Part shown: positions 16,002 through 24,378 of the stretch, in pieces
Numbering within the stretch: position 1 is the stretch's first letter
How the letters are laid out: every line of letters begins with the position of its first letter
Source: Thermoplasmatales archaeon
GTDB lineage: Archaea > Thermoplasmatota > Thermoplasmata > Thermoplasmatales > GCA-001856825
Reading direction: 5' to 3'
Length of the DNA stretch: 64,000 nt
NCBI GenBank assembly: GCA_026127935.1
Contig: JAJSLL010000007.1
Coordinates: forward strand, 1-64,000
Notes under the pieces: generated by a model
The model's database searches: none
Told to the model about the DNA's origin: nothing
The model's input: the letters and a program-made list of their open reading frames with translations, nothing else
Position numbers and translations under genes: made by a program

Positions 16002-17144
16002 TTATTCCTCATCGTGATCTGGAAGGCTCAGGACCTTCACATTTGAGAGACTCGGACCAATTATCCCTTGAAGATCTCCGAACATCCCCGAGATGCTTCC
16101 AATAGCTTTGTCTATCTCCTTCGTTCTCTTGGCCCATTGTCTCTCCATCGACCTCTTTTCCGATTCTATGTCGTTTCTCATCCGCACTATACCATCCGCC
16201 ACTGCTTCAACCCTCTGCCTGAACTGCGTGCTGGTGAGGTAATGGTAGAGAATGTCCTTGGTTTCATTGCTGCTCTCTCCCAACCTCCTCTGCCTTGCAA
16301 GCTCGATCAGGTTCATTCTTGCAATGATTGCGAGTGGGACCGCGTTCTCAAAATTTGTGACGAGAATCCCGTTCTTCACCCCAAACGTAGAGATGTCTCT
16401 CGGCAGAGACTTCGTGACTATTACCCCCGTCTCCGCATTATAGTTTACGAGATCTCCCTTGAGTTTCATTATCCATTCATCCTTCCATTCCTTCGTCCTC
16501 TTTGTCTCCCACGCTATTATTCCCGAGTCTATTCCAGCCGAATTCTTCACAGTGTGTATGAGATCCGGGCCCTTTGTCCCCTGAGTTACTGGCACGACCG
16601 CATCCATTGGGAATGCACCCCTCAACCTGTCCTCTAGCTCCTCCTCGAGGACCTCCCCCTGAAGCTGCTGTGAGCCCTGCTCGATTTTTTGCTTCAGGTC
16701 CTGAACCTGCTTCATCAGACTCTCGTTGGTTTGCTGAATCTCCCTGCTCTTGAGATTGAATTCTTCATTATACTCCCTCCTCAAGCTTTCTCTCATCTTC
16801 ACTTTCTCTTCGTCCAGCAGTCTTTCCGATGCGATTTTCTGTTCCCTGAGATTCTCCTCCAGTTCCATCCTCTTCTTCCTCTCTTCGCTCTCCCTCTTCT
16901 GACTTTCCTGCAGATGCCTTTCCTTTATCGATATGCTGTCCTCCATCTGAGAAAACTTTGAATTGAACTCTTCCCCAAGTCTCTCCTTCAATTTCTCTCT
17001 CTCATCGACGATTTTCTTTTCCATCTCTGATTTGAACTTCTTTTCGTACAGTTCGTTTGCCTTTGATTCTATGGACTCTCTCAGTGCGGTTGAAACTGGA
17101 ATCTCGGCTCCACACTTAGAGCAAGTTACTGTGTCTTCGGCCAT
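16002..17144 (-). CDS. DUF2130 protein with zinc knuckle and long coiled coil
   Basis: This 380-residue protein starts with a CSKC motif (only one CxxC pair is visible), followed by a long charged coiled coil (about 25-180) and a C-terminal domain with IAWETKRTKEWKDEWI MKL and GVIVTKSLP. These match DUF2130, whose C-terminal part has a restriction-endonuclease-like look (E-x-K in WETKRTK). Members are widespread and uncharacterised; a nuclease or DNA-associated role has been suggested by fold only. The gene is monocistronic, convergent with the DUF998 gene. Confidence 0.85.
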   Translation of the reverse strand: MAEDTVTCSKCGAEIPVSTALRESIESKANELYEKKFKSEMEKKIVDEREKLKERLGEEFNSKFSQMEDSISIKERHLQESQKRESEERKKRMELEENLREQKIASERLLDEEKVKMRESLRREYNEEFNLKSREIQQTNESLMKQVQDLKQKIEQGSQQLQGEVLEEELEDRLRGAFPMDAVVPVTQGTKGPDLIHTVKNSAGIDSGIIAWETKRTKEWKDEWIMKLKGDLVNYNAETGVIVTKSLPRDISTFGVKNGILVTNFENAVPLAIIARMNLIELARQRRLGESSNETKDILYHYLTSTQFRQRVEAVADGIVRMRNDIESEKRSMERQWAKRTKEIDKAIGSISGMFGDLQGIIGPSLSNVKVLSLPDHDEE

Positions 17145-17250
17145 GATCTATCCAATTTCCCAGACCATTAATTATTTTTTGATGTTGTCAAGAATCTGAG
17201 CATGCGAGGATGCTGAATATCTCTCTATGTCAAAGGAGTAAGGAAGAAAT

Positions 17251-17289
17251 TTTAATATATCAATTTCCATCACCCCAACTGAGGAGGTG
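17251..17289 (+). promoter_or_regulatory. TATA box and strong ribosome binding site before the micro-ORF
   Basis: TTTAATATAT (17251-17260) is a clear archaeal TATA element. Transcription would begin about 17280, exactly at GAGGAGGTG (17281-17289), a strong Shine-Dalgarno sequence six bases before the ATG at 17295. The binding site therefore serves the 19-codon ORF and not the acetyltransferase directly. Confidence 0.6.
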
Positions 17290-17294
17290 CCCTC

Positions 17295-17354
17295 ATGTTG
17301 GCAAAGAGAAGACCGGATGATGACGAAGACTATGAGGATGATGAAGATTTCTGA
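17295..17354 (+). CDS. 19-residue acidic micropeptide ORF ahead of the GNAT gene
   Basis: ATG at 17295 to TGA at 17352-17354 encodes MLAKRRPDDDEDYEDDEDF: a basic head KRR followed by twelve residues of which ten are Asp or Glu. It has the best ribosome binding site in the neighbourhood (GAGGAGGTG, six-base spacing) and a promoter placed for it. The start region of the RimI-like gene lies inside it in another frame, so the two may be translationally coupled. It could be a regulatory leader peptide or a small functional acidic tail protein. No homologue is known to me; conservation would decide. Confidence 0.45.
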   Translation: MLAKRRPDDDEDYEDDEDF

Positions 17355-17817
17355 ACCTTTTTTAAGAAGAGGCTCCATCAAGGACATTGAGGAAATAACA
17401 AGAATAGAGAACAGGGCGTTTGGAAGTCATGCGTATGACTACCCCTCTCTGAGATACATGCTGGAGATAGCCAATTCTGTAACGGTAGTGGCTGTCTTGG
17501 AAAATAAGATCGTTGGATATGCTTCTGTCTATTTCAGGAAAAACTCTAAAATATCTCACCTTGAAAGCATAGCAGTGGACCCTGATTTCCAGGGGAGAAG
17601 AATTGGGAAAGTCCTTCTTGAAGAAGTCGAGAAAATATCCGTAGAAATGAAATGCACTCTCATAATTCTGGAGACGTTTGAGAGGAACATTGCTGCACGA
17701 AAGCTCTACAAGAACAGTGGATATGCGAACGAGTTGCTGGTCCCGGACTATTACCGTACCCCTTACGACGGTTCAAAGAACGCGATAAGACTTTCAAAGT
17801 CGCTTCAAGTGAAATGA
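17338..17817 (+). CDS. RimI-like GNAT N-acetyltransferase
   Basis: About 159 residues from the ATG at 17338 (the frame is open to a GTG at 17287, but those residues are low-complexity and overlap the micro-ORF). The GNAT core is plain: LESIAVDPDFQGRRIGKVLLEEVEK (acetyl-CoA loop QGRRIG) and ETFERNIAARKLYKNSGYANELLVPDYY, which resembles archaeal RimI/Ard1 protein N-terminal acetyltransferases. Likely acetylates protein alpha-amino groups; the substrate is inferred. The RibL gene follows after 29 bases and may be in the same transcript. Confidence 0.8.
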   Translation: MMKISEPFLRRGSIKDIEEITRIENRAFGSHAYDYPSLRYMLEIANSVTVVAVLENKIVGYASVYFRKNSKISHLESIAVDPDFQGRRIGKVLLEEVEKISVEMKCTLIILETFERNIAARKLYKNSGYANELLVPDYYRTPYDGSKNAIRLSKSLQVK

Positions 17818-17846
17818 TTATTTAGCCAAGTTGAATTCTCCTGAGA

Positions 17847-18269
17847 ATGATTAGGGTTCTCGCAACCGGAGTTTTCGACATACTTCATCCGGGTCATGTC
17901 CATTTCCTGACCGAGGCAAAGAAACTTGGAGATGAGCTGGTAGTGGTAGTTGCAAGGGATTCGGTTGCTCAGAAAATGAAGAGATTGCCTTTCATACCGG
18001 AGAATATCAGGGTGGCTATGGTTGACTCACTGAAACCCGTTGACAGGGCGATACTGGGAGTCGAGGGGAACATTTACGATATTCTGAGTGAAGTGAGGCC
18101 CGATATAGTAGCACTTGGGTATGATCAGGAATTCAATCCTGATGAAATTGTGGAAGAGGGAAAGAAGAGGGGACTTGAACTAAAGGTTGTGAAAGTTTCC
18201 CAGTATTCGGAGAACGAATTTAACGGGACAAGAAAAATAATAAAGTTGCTCAAGACGAGATCATTGTAA
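17847..18269 (+). CDS. ribL: Archaeal FAD synthase (RibL-type cytidylyltransferase fold)
   Basis: This 140-residue nucleotidyltransferase has GVFDILHPGHVHFL (HxGH motif) and the closing NGTRKIIKLL in place of the usual xxTTxI box. Length and LGYDQEFNPDEI fit the archaeal RibL group, which adenylates FMN to FAD. The alternative, glycerol-3-phosphate cytidylyltransferase, has the same fold; length and the archaeal context favour RibL. The 3' end overlaps the convergent phosphopantothenate synthetase gene by nine bases. Confidence 0.85.
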   Translation: MIRVLATGVFDILHPGHVHFLTEAKKLGDELVVVVARDSVAQKMKRLPFIPENIRVAMVDSLKPVDRAILGVEGNIYDILSEVRPDIVALGYDQEFNPDEIVEEGKKRGLELKVVKVSQYSENEFNGTRKIIKLLKTRSL

Positions 18270-18998
18270 ATTCCATTCTTTCATAGAAGCCGCCCTTTCT
18301 CCGATGAATGAAATTGCGTTGGCAAGGTTCCTTGAATTGTCAAATGAGGCAGCGCGATCTATAAAATCGGTCTGCTTGAAATTCGCGAAATTGTTGAAAG
18401 TGCGCTGAACATCGTCCACGATGCTTATGTCGGCAAACCTTGATGTTCTAGACAACGGGTTCAGGTCTATCGCTATCACAAACTTCCCCATCCTTCTGAG
18501 CGCCTCAGCCCTGTCTCCGTCCTCCAGAGGAATTACGACAGTGTCGGAAGAAAATATCCCATTCCTCTCGCATTTCCCCCTGTTGCTATCTAGACCAGGT
18601 ATCATTGCGTCTTGATTCAGTCCGAGAATTTCCAGCCCCATCTCCCTGAAAAAGGCAACTATCCTTTCGATTCTTTCCTTCGACCAGTAGAATATGTTAG
18701 CTTCAACAATAATGCCAAATTTTTTGGAAAACTTCACTATCTCTGGGCCGGCAAGTGCTGCTGCGTTACCGTTAACAGATATCACAGCTTTCTTAGATTT
18801 CAGTATCTTGTCAACGGCAGCCCTCTCCGCCTCAACCGAAAATTCCTGACTCTTCTCCCCGATCAGATAATCAAACGCCTCTCCCCTTCCCTGAGAGATC
18901 AATCCGGATACCGTAACTATACCCTTTTCGTAAAAGCTCAAAAGTGTTTCCCTTTTCTTAAGGCTCTCATACCTTGGATGGCTCTTAGGTACTTCCAA
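18261..18998 (-). CDS. 4-phosphopantoate--beta-alanine ligase (archaeal phosphopantothenate synthetase)
   Basis: This 245-residue protein matches the archaeal phosphopantothenate synthetase (former DUF137): SHPRYESLKKRE, ISQGRGEAFDYLIGE, VNGNAAALAGPEIV, IDLNPLSRTSRFADISIVDD. It joins 4-phosphopantoate with beta-alanine using ATP in the archaeal route to coenzyme A. It overlaps the 3' end of the RecJ-like gene by 14 bases, so uS15, RecJ-like and this gene form one operon. Confidence 0.92.
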   Translation of the reverse strand: MEVPKSHPRYESLKKRETLLSFYEKGIVTVSGLISQGRGEAFDYLIGEKSQEFSVEAERAAVDKILKSKKAVISVNGNAAALAGPEIVKFSKKFGIIVEANIFYWSKERIERIVAFFREMGLEILGLNQDAMIPGLDSNRGKCERNGIFSSDTVVIPLEDGDRAEALRRMGKFVIAIDLNPLSRTSRFADISIVDDVQRTFNNFANFKQTDFIDRAASFDNSRNLANAISFIGERAASMKEWNLQ

Positions 18999-20301
18999 TC
19001 TGTTCGCCTAGCCCTTCGTCGAGTTTTTCCAGAAATTCTTCTTCCCTGTCAAACGGTATCTCTCCACCCGCGGCAATGTTGTGCCCGCCCCCATGACCTC
19101 CTACCTTGGACGCCGCATCTCTCACTGCTTTTGAGAGGTCCAATCCCTTAGCAACCAGTTCCCTCGATGCCCGACTCGATATCTTAGTCCTCTTGTTCTT
19201 TGATAGGGTCACGACGGGTTTGGCGCCACTGACCATGTATACCATCATTACACTAGCAGTGATCCCTGCTAGGAAAGGATTCTCCACATAAAACAGGTAG
19301 AAGTGCTTCATTTCCTTCCTTGACTCGTATGACTTCTTCACTTGTTCCAGTGCCTCTTTCCTGAGTTTCACTGAAAGAGCATCCATCTCCTCCTTACCCT
19401 CCTCATATCCCATATACCAGGCGGCGGGTAGCCCCATATTTCCGTTCCTTCCGGCCGCGTCAAAATATTCCGAGAGCTGAATGGCTGTCATTCCGAGTTC
19501 CTTGAAATTGAACATGTCTGATACCAGTGTTTCGTACCCTTCCCTCGCAGCATTTTGCTTGATCAGCTGCAGGGCTAGGGAATCCACTATCTTTTCCTTT
19601 TCATCGGTCCTCAGGTTTGCGATGGGAGAATCGGGGTCTATAGACATATTTTCAAGTAGGTACCTGGATCCTTCCTGACTCCCACTGAGTCCATCAAAGT
19701 AGGGTTCTATTGAGAGGTAAATCGCCTCTGAAATTGTCTTCCCGGAAAGGTTCAGTTCTTTGGAGCTGGGGTATCTTGCCTTCAGGTCTTCTACTATTTT
19801 CCCGTTTATTCCATTGAACCCACCGATGTTCTGTTTGTCTCCTATGACGCCTGCAAGGAAGGCAGGAAAAAGGTCCTGATTTGATTGATCTATGGTTAAA
19901 GAAAGTATGAATGCAACCGTGCTTGAACACGCTTCCTTCGTCCCGTCATAACCAAACTTCCTGGGGTTGAGGTTTATGATCCTGTTTCCAGTTCCATCAG
20001 ATATCGAGTGATGATCTATCACAACGACTGCGCTAGAACTCAGGTCCTCGGGCACGTCAGAACCGAGATCACTTAAAATGAGTGGCCCGTTTCCATACTC
20101 CCTTATCACATCCAGCTCCATCGATCTCAGAAACGAAACGTGAAAATTCTTGTTGACCCTCCGGAGTGTCTCCGCTATAATCAGGGCAGAAGAGACTCCG
20201 TCTGCGTCGTAATGGCTGAATACCCTGAAAAAATCCTCCTTATCAATTACTTTTCTGGCTTCCTCAAACTTCGATGAATATGCTTCACTGAGGGAGATCA
20301 T
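18985..20301 (-). CDS. RecJ-like DHH phosphoesterase
   Basis: From the ATG at 20301 (438 residues; the ATG overlaps the uS15 stop as ATGA, which I prefer to an upstream TTG at 20340). The DHH domain shows SHYDADGVSSALII (motif I), LILSDLGSD, VVIDHHSIS (DHH) and the DHHA1 end GGHGGGHNIAAGGEI. Archaeal RecJ homologues are exonucleases, some of them linked to the GINS/CMG replisome; whether this is a nuclease for DNA or RNA is not visible. Genes for uS15 and RecJ-like proteins neighbour each other in other Euryarchaeota as well. Confidence 0.88.
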   Translation of the reverse strand: MISLSEAYSSKFEEARKVIDKEDFFRVFSHYDADGVSSALIIAETLRRVNKNFHVSFLRSMELDVIREYGNGPLILSDLGSDVPEDLSSSAVVVIDHHSISDGTGNRIINLNPRKFGYDGTKEACSSTVAFILSLTIDQSNQDLFPAFLAGVIGDKQNIGGFNGINGKIVEDLKARYPSSKELNLSGKTISEAIYLSIEPYFDGLSGSQEGSRYLLENMSIDPDSPIANLRTDEKEKIVDSLALQLIKQNAAREGYETLVSDMFNFKELGMTAIQLSEYFDAAGRNGNMGLPAAWYMGYEEGKEEMDALSVKLRKEALEQVKKSYESRKEMKHFYLFYVENPFLAGITASVMMVYMVSGAKPVVTLSKNKRTKISSRASRELVAKGLDLSKAVRDAASKVGGHGGGHNIAAGGEIPFDREEEFLEKLDEGLGEQIGST

Positions 20302-20753
20302 TTGAGAATTGATTCTGCAGTGGCCCTGGAATATTTCCAACCTGAAGGAAGCCTGCTCTTTCTCCTGTAATAGTCAGAAAGTCTCTTGATCTTTGCTTCC
20401 ACGAGTTCAAGCCCTCTTCTGTTCTTGAGGTCCTTTGGATTGATACTCATGTGCTTGTTCAGGTTTATGGCCCTATTTATTAAGGCTGCGAGATCTTCAG
20501 GCACCTGATCCTTGACACCGCTTCCTTCAAGGATTTTCGAAATCCTCTCTCCCCTAATCTCCTTGACCTTAGGGATGCCATACTGATCTCTCAGGACCAT
20601 TCCAAGTTTGGATTTGGTCAGACCTTCCTTCTTCAGCTTGATGATTAGTTGGTCCAGGTCTTCGTTGCCCATAGTAACCCATGCGGGCTTTCCCTCTCTT
20701 ACTGGACGTTTTGATCCTGCTCTTCCTCTTTTCCTAGTATGCATCCTTGCCAT
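20298..20753 (-). CDS. rps15: 30S ribosomal protein uS15 (archaeal S15P)
   Basis: This 151-residue protein begins MARMHTRKRGRAGSKRPVREGKPAWV and contains GMVLRDQYGIPKVKEIRG and NRRGLELVEAKIKRLSDYYRR, the archaeal/eukaryotic uS15 form with its N-terminal extension. The frame is open seven codons upstream, but the family start MARMH and GGAAAGGTG before it fix the start at 20753. It binds 16S rRNA helices in the platform of the small subunit. It leads the uS15-recJ-phosphopantothenate synthetase operon. Confidence 0.96.
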   Translation of the reverse strand: MARMHTRKRGRAGSKRPVREGKPAWVTMGNEDLDQLIIKLKKEGLTKSKLGMVLRDQYGIPKVKEIRGERISKILEGSGVKDQVPEDLAALINRAINLNKHMSINPKDLKNRRGLELVEAKIKRLSDYYRRKSRLPSGWKYSRATAESILK

Positions 20754-20807
20754 TATTGCACCTTTCCCGTCCATTTAATTTTAATACTTAAGTTTTGATA
20801 GGCTCGG

Positions 20808-21899
20808 GTGTACGATGTTCTCGTGATAGGCGCTGGACCTGCTGGATCCAACGTTTCCTATCAACTCTCCAGGAAGGGGTTCAGGGTGAGAATGGTCGAT
20901 CTCAAGGAGAAGATCGGAATCCCCAACCACTGTTCAGGACTCGTGGACAAGAGGGTTGTCGATATCGTTGGAGAGGAGTTAGTCACTGATAGACCATCCA
21001 TTGCGGAAATATCAACCCCGCTTGGTTCCTTTTCCCTTAAGTCGGAAAGAATGAGAGTAATAGACAGAGTGTTTCTCGATCAAAAACTCGCCTCAATGGC
21101 TGAATCGGAAGGGACTGAATTGTCTCTGCTTACATCTCTTACCGAATTCCACCAAAAAGAGGGCAGAGTAGTTTCAACTCTCAAGTCAAGAAAAGGTTTC
21201 GAGACCGTAGAGTCGAGATACATAATCGGGGCAGATGGACCGGCGAGTTCGGTCAGAAGGAGTTTGGGTATAAAATCACCAAAACTACTGAGTTCACTTC
21301 AGTTTGATCTGTCGAGGAAGTCGGATAGAGTAAAGATAAACCTAGACCGAAAGAAGACTCCGGATTTCTTTTCGTGGGAGATCCCCAACCAGAATGAAGT
21401 GGAGATCGGCGCCTCCGGATTGAACAGCGAACGAGCCGTAAGAGATATGGCGGGAGGCTCCCAGATCCTGAGGAAAAGAGGAGGACTGGTTCCGATCGGT
21501 CCTACGGAACTGGGGAGGGGAAATGGGTACCTGATCGGAGATGCTGCGGGACTCAGCAAGGCAACCACAGGCGGTGGTCTCTATGCCGCTCTGAACTCCG
21601 GAAACTCACTCTCTAGTGCCATTGAAAATGGAAACGATGTGCTGCTCGGATACCAGAGAAAGTGGAAGAATTTCTTTGGAGCAGAGGTAAGCAGAGATTT
21701 CAAGATAAGACGACTTCTGGACAGATACGAGAAATATTATTCGCTTTGGGTCCCGCTTGCAAGTTCAAGCATCTCGGGAATCAACAGGGTTGGAGACGTG
21801 GACTACCCATCCAAGACTATGCTGTACATGCTCTATTCACTGCCCTTGAGATTTCCATTGGCTCTCATGGAGTTTGTTTCGAAGTCCATCTCTTCGTAA
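20808..21899 (+). CDS. Geranylgeranyl reductase family flavoprotein
   Basis: This 363-residue FAD protein has the GAGPAGSN dinucleotide motif at the very N-terminus, CSGLVDKRV (the Cys and product-binding region of archaeal geranylgeranyl reductases), IGADGPASSVRR and GYLIGDAAGLSKATTGGGLY. It reduces the isoprenoid double bonds of archaeal membrane lipids. The start is GTG at 20808; the TATA-like TTAATACTTAA about 26 bases upstream indicates a leaderless mRNA. Divergent from the uS15 operon. Confidence 0.9.
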   Translation: MYDVLVIGAGPAGSNVSYQLSRKGFRVRMVDLKEKIGIPNHCSGLVDKRVVDIVGEELVTDRPSIAEISTPLGSFSLKSERMRVIDRVFLDQKLASMAESEGTELSLLTSLTEFHQKEGRVVSTLKSRKGFETVESRYIIGADGPASSVRRSLGIKSPKLLSSLQFDLSRKSDRVKINLDRKKTPDFFSWEIPNQNEVEIGASGLNSERAVRDMAGGSQILRKRGGLVPIGPTELGRGNGYLIGDAAGLSKATTGGGLYAALNSGNSLSSAIENGNDVLLGYQRKWKNFFGAEVSRDFKIRRLLDRYEKYYSLWVPLASSSISGINRVGDVDYPSKTMLYMLYSLPLRFPLALMEFVSKSISS

Positions 21900-21940
21900 A
21901 TGTGGCTCCTGCGTTATTCACCAGGATCGAGTTGAAACAT

Positions 21941-22384
21941 TCAGTCCTTTATTGTCTTGAAGACGAGGTGCGAAAATGTGGCTTCGACTCCAGAGTAACC
22001 CCTTATCTTGTTAACAACCTTTTCACCCAGTTCCCTCAGATTTCTTGCCCTGACTTTTGCAATTATGTCAAACTCTCCCGCAATGATATGGACTTCCTCT
22101 ACACCTCCAAGTTTTGAGATGGCTTGGGCCAGTTCTTCCTGGGTGGTGCTACCCTTCCTCTTGAACGAAATGAAAACGTAAGCGAGTACGTCAAGTCCTA
22201 GCGATTCATAGTTCAGTTTCAGCGTGAATTTGCGAATGATCCCCGTCTTGACCAATCTTTCAATTCTCTGGGCTACTGTTACTCTGTTCAGATTTAACCC
22301 ATCCGCTATGTCCGTTATGCGGTCCCTCCCATTCTCAATTAGATAATTAACAATTTGATTATCAATTTCATCAAATTCTTTCAT
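21941..22384 (-). CDS. Lrp/AsnC family transcriptional regulator
   Basis: This protein of 147 residues has an N-terminal winged helix (DEIDNQIVNYLIENGRDRITDIADGLNLNRVTVAQRIERLVKTGII) and a C-terminal RAM ligand domain (VEEVHIIAGEFDIIAKVRARNLRELGEKVV). I chose the ATG at 22384: a TATA-like CTTATATTTA lies about 26 bases before it. It is divergent from the asparagine synthetase-like gene, so the 71-base shared region probably holds its operator and that gene is its likely target. Effector unknown; an amino acid is expected for the family. Confidence 0.9.
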   Translation of the reverse strand: MKEFDEIDNQIVNYLIENGRDRITDIADGLNLNRVTVAQRIERLVKTGIIRKFTLKLNYESLGLDVLAYVFISFKRKGSTTQEELAQAISKLGGVEEVHIIAGEFDIIAKVRARNLRELGEKVVNKIRGYSGVEATFSHLVFKTIKD

Positions 22385-22455
22385 AATGTAATACAATCAG
22401 CATAAATATAAGTGTTTCCATACATATTGTGAACCAAGAATGAGCTTAAAGTAAT

Positions 22456-23406
22456 ATGAGTCAATGGGATCTTCCTGCCATGATCGAATCGAATCCCATA
22501 GACGATTTTTATGAGAGAGACAGGGAGATGATGATTGTCGGTACTAAAGTGAATACGATAGTGAGGGGAAGAATGAAGAGATACCTTGACAGGAAAGGAT
22601 TTCTGGAGATTAATCCAGTAATCATATCTCCGATTTCAGATCCGCTGAATCATCCAGTAGACGATCCGACCCTGAGCTATTACGGGCACAAATACAGACT
22701 GACCAAATCGATGATCTTCCACAAGCAACTAGCACTCGTGCACTTTGACAAGATCTATTCATTTTCCCCTAATATCAGGATTGAGCCCATCGAGAGGAAG
22801 AGTACGGGTAGGCATCTGGCAGAGTTCACCCAATTGGACCTTGAGGTAAAAGGTGTGACAAGAGAGTATGTGATAGACCTAGCAGAGGGAATGATCAACG
22901 ACTCTATCGTGTGCGTGAAACGATCGATTGACCCCGAAAAACTGAACCCTTACTTGAAAAAATATGAGAAACCGTTCAAGAAAGTCAGATATCAAGATGC
23001 GGTCAGGGAATTCGGTAAGAACTTTGAGGCAACAATGAGTGCTGATGCCAAGGAGCCCTTTTGGATCATCGACATTCCGCTTCAGGAGAGAGAATTCTAT
23101 GACAGGGAAAAGGACGAGGAGGAGGGAGTACTGATGGACATGGACCTCATCTATCCTCACGGTTACGGGGAGGCAATAAGCGGCGGGGAGAGGGAACATG
23201 AGTACGAACGGATCTTAAAGCGCATTGCAAAGAAGGGACAGAGGACCGAGGACTTCGCACTGCTCCTGAAGGCAGCCAGGAAAGGTCTCCCTCCGTCTGC
23301 AGGATTCGGAATTGGGATTGAAAGATTCGTCAGATTCCTTACCGGTTCTGAAGACATTTCACGCGTGGTCTTGTTTCCAAAGAAGATCGGAGAATACGTT
23401 CTTTGA
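22456..23406 (+). CDS. Archaeal asparagine synthetase A-like enzyme (AsnRS-derived)
   Basis: This 316-residue protein is a class II aminoacyl-tRNA synthetase catalytic core without the anticodon-binding domain. Motif 2 is in RIEPIERKSTGRHLAEFTQLDLE and motif 3 is GFGIGIERFVRFLTG; the end FPKKIGEYVL also recalls AsnRS. Known archaeal proteins of this shape (asparagine synthetases related to AsnRS, first shown in Pyrococcus) make asparagine from aspartate, ammonia and ATP. The divergent AsnC-type regulator supports that function. A true AsnRS is unlikely because residues for an OB-fold are absent. Leaderless or near-leaderless ATG. Confidence 0.85.
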   Translation: MSQWDLPAMIESNPIDDFYERDREMMIVGTKVNTIVRGRMKRYLDRKGFLEINPVIISPISDPLNHPVDDPTLSYYGHKYRLTKSMIFHKQLALVHFDKIYSFSPNIRIEPIERKSTGRHLAEFTQLDLEVKGVTREYVIDLAEGMINDSIVCVKRSIDPEKLNPYLKKYEKPFKKVRYQDAVREFGKNFEATMSADAKEPFWIIDIPLQEREFYDREKDEEEGVLMDMDLIYPHGYGEAISGGEREHEYERILKRIAKKGQRTEDFALLLKAARKGLPPSAGFGIGIERFVRFLTGSEDISRVVLFPKKIGEYVL

Positions 23407-23420
23407 ACTTTTTTTCTCAT
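23407..23420 (+). terminator. T-tract terminator after the asparagine synthetase-like gene
   Basis: A run AACTTTTTTTCTC directly follows the stop codon. Archaeal RNA polymerase terminates at such T-tracts without a hairpin. No other gene follows on this strand before 23508. Confidence 0.4.
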
Positions 23421-23507
23421 TATTTTATCGCGTCGATCTGTCAATAGAAAACAGAACATTGGTCACTTCAAGTGTGAGTCAAAGTTTATTACGCTAAATT
23501 TCTATTT

Positions 23508-24020
23508 ATGCAGGTGAGTAGAGACCGCTATCCAGAACTACTTACGAGGATGGAAAACAGGGGGAATAAAGTAAAGATTCGAGTAACTATTGCATCTGGC
23601 GCTATAATAGTCATGCTGATGTTTGCAATTGCACATTACTATAACCCCCCAGAAAAAACAAATGTGACGGTCAACCTGAGTGATATTACTGAGACTTTGA
23701 TAAAGAAGAACACAACCATATTAATCAAGCCGAATAGTACCGCTGGCTTCCGTGAAACATTGAACTATAACTCTACGTTGAATGGCAGGTTTAATTCTAC
23801 AGGAGAAGTCACATTCTATGTTCTGAATCAAACGGAGTACCTTTCACAAAATTCGAGTGGTAGTCTTGCTTACATTTATACCACAGGAACCACAACGAAC
23901 CACAGCGTTCAAGTCACTCTCCAGTCGGGAACATATTATCTGGAATTCTACAATACAAACGATTCCAATCCGGTCACGGTGCAGCTGACCGAGCCATTCA
24001 CCATATCATTTTCTACCTAA
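23508..24020 (+). CDS. Membrane-anchored, Asn/Thr-rich exported protein
   Basis: This 170-residue protein has a cytoplasmic N-terminus with Arg/Lys, one membrane segment (about 24-44, VTIASGAIIVMLMFAIAHYY) and an outside domain rich in NxS/T sites (NTTIL, NSTAG, NYNST, NSSGS), which could be N-glycosylated. The end HSVQVTLQSGTYYLEFYNTN suggests a small beta-sandwich. No family was recognised. A TATA-like TTTATTACG about 24 bases upstream suggests a leaderless ATG. Similar anchored proteins are found in this window near 54 kb. Confidence 0.6.
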   Translation: MQVSRDRYPELLTRMENRGNKVKIRVTIASGAIIVMLMFAIAHYYNPPEKTNVTVNLSDITETLIKKNTTILIKPNSTAGFRETLNYNSTLNGRFNSTGEVTFYVLNQTEYLSQNSSGSLAYIYTTGTTTNHSVQVTLQSGTYYLEFYNTNDSNPVTVQLTEPFTISFST

Positions 24021-24378
24021 GCAAAACTCAAGCTTTCAACAAAGTTACTGCGATTCAAGTCAGTTATTGGAAAGCGACCCGGATGAACCAATCATTGCCT
24101 GCTAACACCTGGTTGGCATACAGAGGATTGGACACATTGAGGGAAGAGTCAAGTAGGTGTTGGCAAAGATTGTAACTATTTTCCAGAATTATGTATGAAG
24201 TTGAACAATCAATTCATTTGGCCTGCAGAATTGCAAGTAAATTTTTTTACAATTTGGCATGGAAGAGGGCTTACAATTTGTGTTAACGAATTAGACGGGG
24301 ATTCATTCTTTTAGCATCACTCCTTTGTAAGAAAATATAATAAGCTCTTTTCAATCTTCGGAATGGAGTGAAAAAAGT
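24021..24378. other. Intergenic leader of the peptide ABC operon with hairpin and direct repeats
   Basis: No gene is seen. Two structures stand out: an 11-base stem TGCTAACACCT (24100-24110) / AGGTGTTGGCA (24155-24165) with one T:G wobble and a 44-base loop, and a direct repeat TTACAATTTG at 24247-24256 and 24271-24280. The TATA-like AAATATAATAAG lies at about 24334-24345, and GGAGTG (24365-24370) stands eight bases before the TTG start of the first permease gene. The repeats are placed well for a regulator of the operon. Confidence 0.45.

Noticed and set aside
17311-17354. Boxes GATGATGA...GATGATGA...CTGA resembling an archaeal C/D-box sRNA
   Set aside because: They arise from repeated GAT/GAC codons of the acidic micro-ORF; a D' box and terminal stem are missing.
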